From positions 4,185,501 through 4,249,500 of the forward strand of contig NZ_JACHBR010000001.1 in assembly GCF_014200435.1 (NCBI RefSeq): a DNA stretch of 64,000 bases, written 5' to 3'. The translations under genes and the position numbers were made by a program. Positions 60,477 through 64,000 of this stretch are shown here, in pieces (the first letter of the stretch is position 1; each line of letters starts with the position of its first letter). A model generated the notes under the pieces. That model worked only from the letters and a program-made list of their open reading frames with translations. It did not search any database and was not told where the DNA came from. This stretch comes from Sphaerisporangium krabiense. GTDB lineage: Bacteria; Actinomycetota; Actinomycetes; Streptosporangiales; Streptosporangiaceae.

Positions 60477-62351
60477 CTACTCCTCGGCGAGGACGATCAC
60501 GTTGTCGTCCGCGCCCAGCGAGAGGGGCTCGGTCCGCGGCGGGTTCAGGACGACGCCGTACGACGGCGCCTGGTCGCCGTCGCGCTTGTTCCGGTAGCCG
60601 ATCGCCGTGTGGCCGCGCCGCCTGGCCGCCTCGATCACCGTGGCGAAGTTCGCCCCGGTTCCGGGGGTGACGTAGTCGGACGCGGGCTTCAGGTAGATCT
60701 CGGAGCCCGAAGGGTCGAAGAGGTGCGCGAAGACGCCTTGGAGGTGGCGGTTCTCGGCGAGCTGGGTGAGCAGCAGGCTGATCAGCTTGGTGCTGACGAT
60801 GAAGTCGTCGGCCTTGGTGACCTGGAAGACCTCGCGGTTGTCGTCGTTGTTGATCTCGGTGACGATCGCGTACGGGTCGCCGAGCCGCACCTCGATGTCG
60901 CGCAGGTGCAGCAGGGTCACCAGCGTGCGGTCGTCGGCCTGCTCGACCTCGACGCCGTCGTCCGCGAGCACGATGATGTGCTTGTAGCCGCCGAGGTCCA
61001 GCGTCTCCAGCGACGCCCTGCGCGTCGGCTCGCAGTGCTTGTACCCGACGGTCAGGTTCGCGCGGGCCGTCGCGAGCACGTCCTGCGGCCTGCGCGCCGA
61101 GGCGATGTCCACGACCGAGCCCGGCTCGACGAGGCGGTCCAGCAGGTCGATGATCTTCGTGGCGCGGGCGTTCCAGCCGATCAGGAGCGTGCGGTCCGGT
61201 AGCGGGCGCTGGTCAGGCGCGGTGACGATCGCCGACGCGTCGACCGGGGCGGGGGAGTCGCCCAGCCGGATCAGCAGGTCGTCCTCCGCCAGCACGATCA
61301 GGTGGTCGCGCTCGCCGATCACGGTGTCCATGGGCGGGTTGACGACCACCCGGCCGTCGCTCCCGCGCAGCCCCGCCGGCACGCCCCGTTCGTACGCGTG
61401 CAGCGCCTCGCCGTACGTCGTGCCGACCAGCGCGGGCTCGGGACGGATGTAGAACTCGTTGCCCGCGAAGTCCAGCAGGTCGGTGCAGACCGTGGACAGC
61501 CCGGCCTGCCGGTGCGACTGGACGACCAGGCGGACCGCGATGTCGTCGGCGTCGAGGACGAGCGCCGCGTCGCCGCCCGCCAGCCGCGCCGCCGCGACGT
61601 TCTCGGAGTTCTGCACGGCCGTGACCACGTGCGGGCGCACGCCGCGCCAGGTGCGGTTGTTGAGCAGCAGCAGCGTCTTGATGACGTGGATGTCGGCGTC
61701 CGGCCCCGGCGGCGGCAGCACCATGATCGCCTTGGCGGTGTCCGGGCTCACCAGTTCGAGGTCGGCCCGCTTCAGCGGGCTTCCGGTGCGGCAGATGACC
61801 CGCGTGCGGCCCGTGTCGCCGAGACGGCCCCTGATCTCGTCGTCCATGTCCATCTTGTCGCGGTCGGCGAGGATCACCACGCGCGAGCGCCGCTGCCCCT
61901 GGTTGGCCTTCACCAGCTCCTCGATGACGGTGAAGACCTGCTCCGACCAGCCGAGCACGATCGTGTGCCCGTGCTCGATGAGCCGCGAGCGGCCCTTGCG
62001 GAGCTGGGCGATGCGGTTCTCCAGGCCGGTCGTCAGCACGCCGATCAGCGAGCTGACGATGAAGACGCCGCCGATCGTGATGGTCAGCATGAGCGCGAGG
62101 AACACCGGGCGGCCCGTGTCGCCGCCCATGGTGCCGGGGTCGATGGCGCGCATGAGGTTCATCCACGCGGCGCCGCCCCAGCCGCCGTGCCCGTCGATCT
62201 CCTCTCGGGTGCCGACCGCCATGAACAGCGCGGTCATCACCACGATGAGCAGGACGGACGCCAGGCCGAGCCAGCCGATCAGCGCGGGCGTCCCCCGGTC
62301 CATCGTGCCGTCGAACCAGTACCGCAGACGGTCCCGCCATCGCACCCGCAC
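60477..62351 (-). CDS. CASTOR/POLLUX-like ion channel protein
   Basis: 624 residues from GTG 62351. Two to three membrane helices in the first 120 residues flank a pore-like loop with GTMGGDTGRPVF. Two RCK-type nucleotide-binding halves follow: GHTIVLGWSEQVFTVIEEL and LLIGWNARATKIIDLL. This is the CASTOR/POLLUX layout of plant and bacterial cation channels. It would conduct potassium or calcium and be gated by the RCK domains. Function in this organism unknown. Confidence 0.9.
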   Translation of the reverse strand: MRVRWRDRLRYWFDGTMDRGTPALIGWLGLASVLLIVVMTALFMAVGTREEIDGHGGWGGAAWMNLMRAIDPGTMGGDTGRPVFLALMLTITIGGVFIVSSLIGVLTTGLENRIAQLRKGRSRLIEHGHTIVLGWSEQVFTVIEELVKANQGQRRSRVVILADRDKMDMDDEIRGRLGDTGRTRVICRTGSPLKRADLELVSPDTAKAIMVLPPPGPDADIHVIKTLLLLNNRTWRGVRPHVVTAVQNSENVAAARLAGGDAALVLDADDIAVRLVVQSHRQAGLSTVCTDLLDFAGNEFYIRPEPALVGTTYGEALHAYERGVPAGLRGSDGRVVVNPPMDTVIGERDHLIVLAEDDLLIRLGDSPAPVDASAIVTAPDQRPLPDRTLLIGWNARATKIIDLLDRLVEPGSVVDIASARRPQDVLATARANLTVGYKHCEPTRRASLETLDLGGYKHIIVLADDGVEVEQADDRTLVTLLHLRDIEVRLGDPYAIVTEINNDDNREVFQVTKADDFIVSTKLISLLLTQLAENRHLQGVFAHLFDPSGSEIYLKPASDYVTPGTGANFATVIEAARRRGHTAIGYRNKRDGDQAPSYGVVLNPPRTEPLSLGADDNVIVLAEE

Positions 62352-62444
62352 CGCCGCCGCTCCCCGCCCTCGTCCCCGCCCACCGCACCCTGGGGTGCCT
62401 GATCCCGATCATTGAACCAGTCCTGGGCGACCGGGCACGCCTTT

Positions 62445-62460
62445 CGTACACAGGTGTACG
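62445..62460. promoter_or_regulatory. TetR-type operator palindrome, site 1
   Basis: CGTACACAGGTGTACG: 7-bp arms CGTACAC/GTGTACG around AG. It lies 55 nt upstream of the SDR start. Together with the similar sites at 62467 and 63359 it forms a likely binding set for the TetR protein encoded at 63394. Confidence 0.65.
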
Positions 62461-62466
62461 TTTAAA

Positions 62467-62482
62467 CGTACGCCACTGTACG
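62467..62482. promoter_or_regulatory. TetR-type operator palindrome, site 2
   Basis: CGTACGCCACTGTACG: a related, slightly imperfect palindrome beginning 22 bp after site 1, so both sites may face the same side of the helix. Confidence 0.55.
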
Positions 62483-62514
62483 GATGCGATGTGGCCATGG
62501 ACGAGAGGACGAAG

Positions 62515-63261
62515 ATGTTCGAGCTGGACGGCAAGGTCGCGCTGGTGACGGGCGCGGGGCAGAACGTCGGAGCGGGCATCGCCCGCGTGCTCGCCGCGCA
62601 GGGGGCCACGGTGGTGGTCAACGATTTCCACGCCGACCGCGCCGAACGCACCGCGAAGGAGATCGTCGCGGCCGGCGGCGCCGCCCGCCCCTTGAGTTTC
62701 GATGTATCCGACTTCGACGCGGTCACCGCGGCGGTCGCCGACATCGCCGCGCACGAGGGTCGCGTCGACATTCTGGTGAACAACGCCGGGCCCGACGGCC
62801 CGATGACGATGGCGCCCTTCTCCGAGATGTCGGCCGACTCCTGGGGCAAACCCTTCGCGGTGAACGTGTACGGCATGCTGAACTGCTGCAAGGCGGTGAT
62901 CGGCGGGATGATCGACCGTGGCCACGGCCGGATCGTCACCATCACCTCCGGAGCGGGACAGCAGGGCCTGGACATCGGCGTGTCGACCTACGCGGCCGCC
63001 AAAGCCGGTCAGATCGGATTCATGCGGCACCTGGCGGCCGAGAACGGCCCGCACGGCATCACCTGCAACACCGTTTCGCTGGGACTGGTGCTGTCCGACG
63101 CGGAGGCGAGCGCCGTGCAGCGGCTCGTCGACTCCATCCCGGTCCGGCGGATGGGCAAGCCGGAGGACCCGGGCTATCTCATCGCGTACCTGGTCTCGGA
63201 CGAGGCGAGCTGGATCACGGGACAGACCGTCGCCGTGAACGGGGGCGGCCTGATGATCTGA
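62515..63261 (+). CDS. short-chain dehydrogenase/reductase
   Basis: 248 residues from ATG 62515, behind AGAGGACGAAG (GTG 62491 is in frame). TGAGQNVG cofactor motif near residue 12, NNAG at 89-92, and the triad S145, Y159, K163 (TSGAG, YAAAK). This is a classical NAD(P)H-linked reductase of the 3-oxoacyl-ACP reductase type. Two TetR-type operators lie in its promoter and the TetR gene follows it, so it is probably induced by a small molecule that it also converts. Confidence 0.92.
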   Translation: MFELDGKVALVTGAGQNVGAGIARVLAAQGATVVVNDFHADRAERTAKEIVAAGGAARPLSFDVSDFDAVTAAVADIAAHEGRVDILVNNAGPDGPMTMAPFSEMSADSWGKPFAVNVYGMLNCCKAVIGGMIDRGHGRIVTITSGAGQQGLDIGVSTYAAAKAGQIGFMRHLAAENGPHGITCNTVSLGLVLSDAEASAVQRLVDSIPVRRMGKPEDPGYLIAYLVSDEASWITGQTVAVNGGGLMI

Positions 63262-63358
63262 GCGCGCCGGCGCGCGCACGGCGATCGCCGCCCCGCGCCC
63301 GCGTGGTCATCGGTACCCGCCGTCCAGCCCAAGGTCCCGGCGATGTGCCGGGCGGAAT

Positions 63359-63374
63359 CGTACACCGCTGTACG
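63359..63374. promoter_or_regulatory. TetR-type operator palindrome, site 3
   Basis: CGTACACCGCTGTACG, 6-bp arms CGTACA/TGTACG around CCGC, 19 nt upstream of the TetR start. It matches the sites at 62445 and 62467, pointing to autoregulation. Confidence 0.65.
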
Positions 63375-63393
63375 GAACGGCTACGATTCACGC

Positions 63394-64000
63394 ATGCCGG
63401 CCGATCCCGATGAGCACGTCCTCCTTGCCAAGCGGGGCGACGCGGCGCGCAACCGCACCCGCCTCCTCGCCGCGGCCCGGGCGGCCTTCGCCGCGCACGG
63501 ACACGACGTGGCCCTGGAGGAGATCGCCCGCGCCGCGAACGTGAGCCGGACGACGCTGTACCGCAACTTCGCCACCCGTGAGGACCTCGCCGCCACCATC
63601 TACGCCGAGGGCCTGGACCTCATCGAACGGCGCGCGGCCGAACTCGCGGGCAGCCCCTACGGGGTGATCGACCTGTTCGAGTTCCTGCTCGACCTGCAGG
63701 CGTCGAGCGGGTCGATCACGCCGGTGCTGTCCCGCTCGGACGCGGCGGTCTTCGCCGGTCTCACCGAGCGCACCGCGGCCGCGTTCCAGCCGCTGGTGGA
63801 GGAGGGCGTCCGGTCCGGCGTGCTGCGTCCCGGAATCGAGCTGCACGACCTGCTGCTGGCCATCCTGATGGGCGACATGTCGGCCGGCGGGGCGGATTCG
63901 GAGCTGCGCGCCGAGCAGCACATGCGCAGTCGCATGATCCTGCGCCGCGGCCTGTTCACCGACCACGCCCTCGCCGCCTGGAAGCCACCGGCCGCGGCGC
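63394..64000 (+). CDS. TetR family regulator (runs off window end)
   Basis: At least 202 codons from ATG 63394, still open at the window edge. The TetR helix-turn-helix is RLLAAARAAFAAHGHDVALEEIARAANVSRTTLYRNFATREDL. The ligand-binding part is helical. Palindromes of the same type lie before this gene and twice before the SDR gene, so it is the likely repressor of both. Ligand unknown. Confidence 0.9.
   Translation, partial: MPADPDEHVLLAKRGDAARNRTRLLAAARAAFAAHGHDVALEEIARAANVSRTTLYRNFATREDLAATIYAEGLDLIERRAAELAGSPYGVIDLFEFLLDLQASSGSITPVLSRSDAAVFAGLTERTAAAFQPLVEEGVRSGVLRPGIELHDLLLAILMGDMSAGGADSELRAEQHMRSRMILRRGLFTDHALAAWKPPAAA

Overview
The window is GC-rich chromosomal DNA (roughly 70 percent or more G+C, estimated by eye). 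It has GTG and TTG starts, GTGA/ATGA stop-start overlaps, a Ser/Thr kinase, a SARP-type regulator, an AA10 chitin monooxygenase, a SpoIIE phosphatase and AzlCD. This points to a mycelial actinomycete, perhaps of the Streptosporangiales; the order is an inference. There is one tRNA gene (Lys, CTT) and no rRNA, CRISPR array or insertion sequence that I can see.

Layout. 1-3129: two acyl-CoA dehydrogenases (the first cut by the window edge), a cytochrome P450 with an unusual I-helix, and a RidA protein. 3194-22097: a dense gene set that I read as one natural-product locus with no recognisable PKS, NRPS or classical RiPP-modifying enzyme. It holds a BesD-like Fe/2OG oxygenase, an extra argininosuccinate synthase and a formyltransferase in one overlapping operon, and two MFS exporters. 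It also holds a 47-residue precursor-like peptide, an alkaline-phosphatase-superfamily hydrolase, an M28 peptidase, a methyltransferase-aminotransferase fusion and a ThiS-like/PP-loop ATPase fusion. Two FemAB/GNAT proteins, an NDK-like protein, an M16 peptidase and a nucleotidyltransferase complete it. Between the M16 and NDK-like genes lies a tandem array of five Arg/Lys-rich ORFs of only 16-18 codons. The array and the 47-residue peptide are the strongest candidates for something undescribed.

22465-48422 is mostly ordinary chromosome: LPMO, DUF305 lipoprotein, RNA methyltransferase, esterase, phosphopantetheinyl transferase plus metallophosphoesterase, ABC-F ATPase, SpoIIE phosphatase, a two-component system, AzlCD, stress-type small proteins, an SDR, two glycosyltransferases, and several small membrane proteins.

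48549-54389: downstream of tRNA-Lys comes about 700 bp of gene-poor, lower-GC DNA and then a compact second peptide locus. It has an atypical LuxR regulator, a 61-residue precursor with ten cysteines, a MauE-like membrane protein, a TlpA-like thioredoxin, an ABC exporter and an S26 signal peptidase. This looks like a dedicated make, oxidise, export and cleave pathway for a disulfide-rich peptide.

54506-64000: cobT, a tiny ORF with its own terminator, a Ser/Thr kinase with WD40 repeats, a Tat-exported PhoX-like protein, a SARP-type regulator, a CASTOR-like ion channel protein, and an SDR with a TetR regulator sharing matching operator palindromes.
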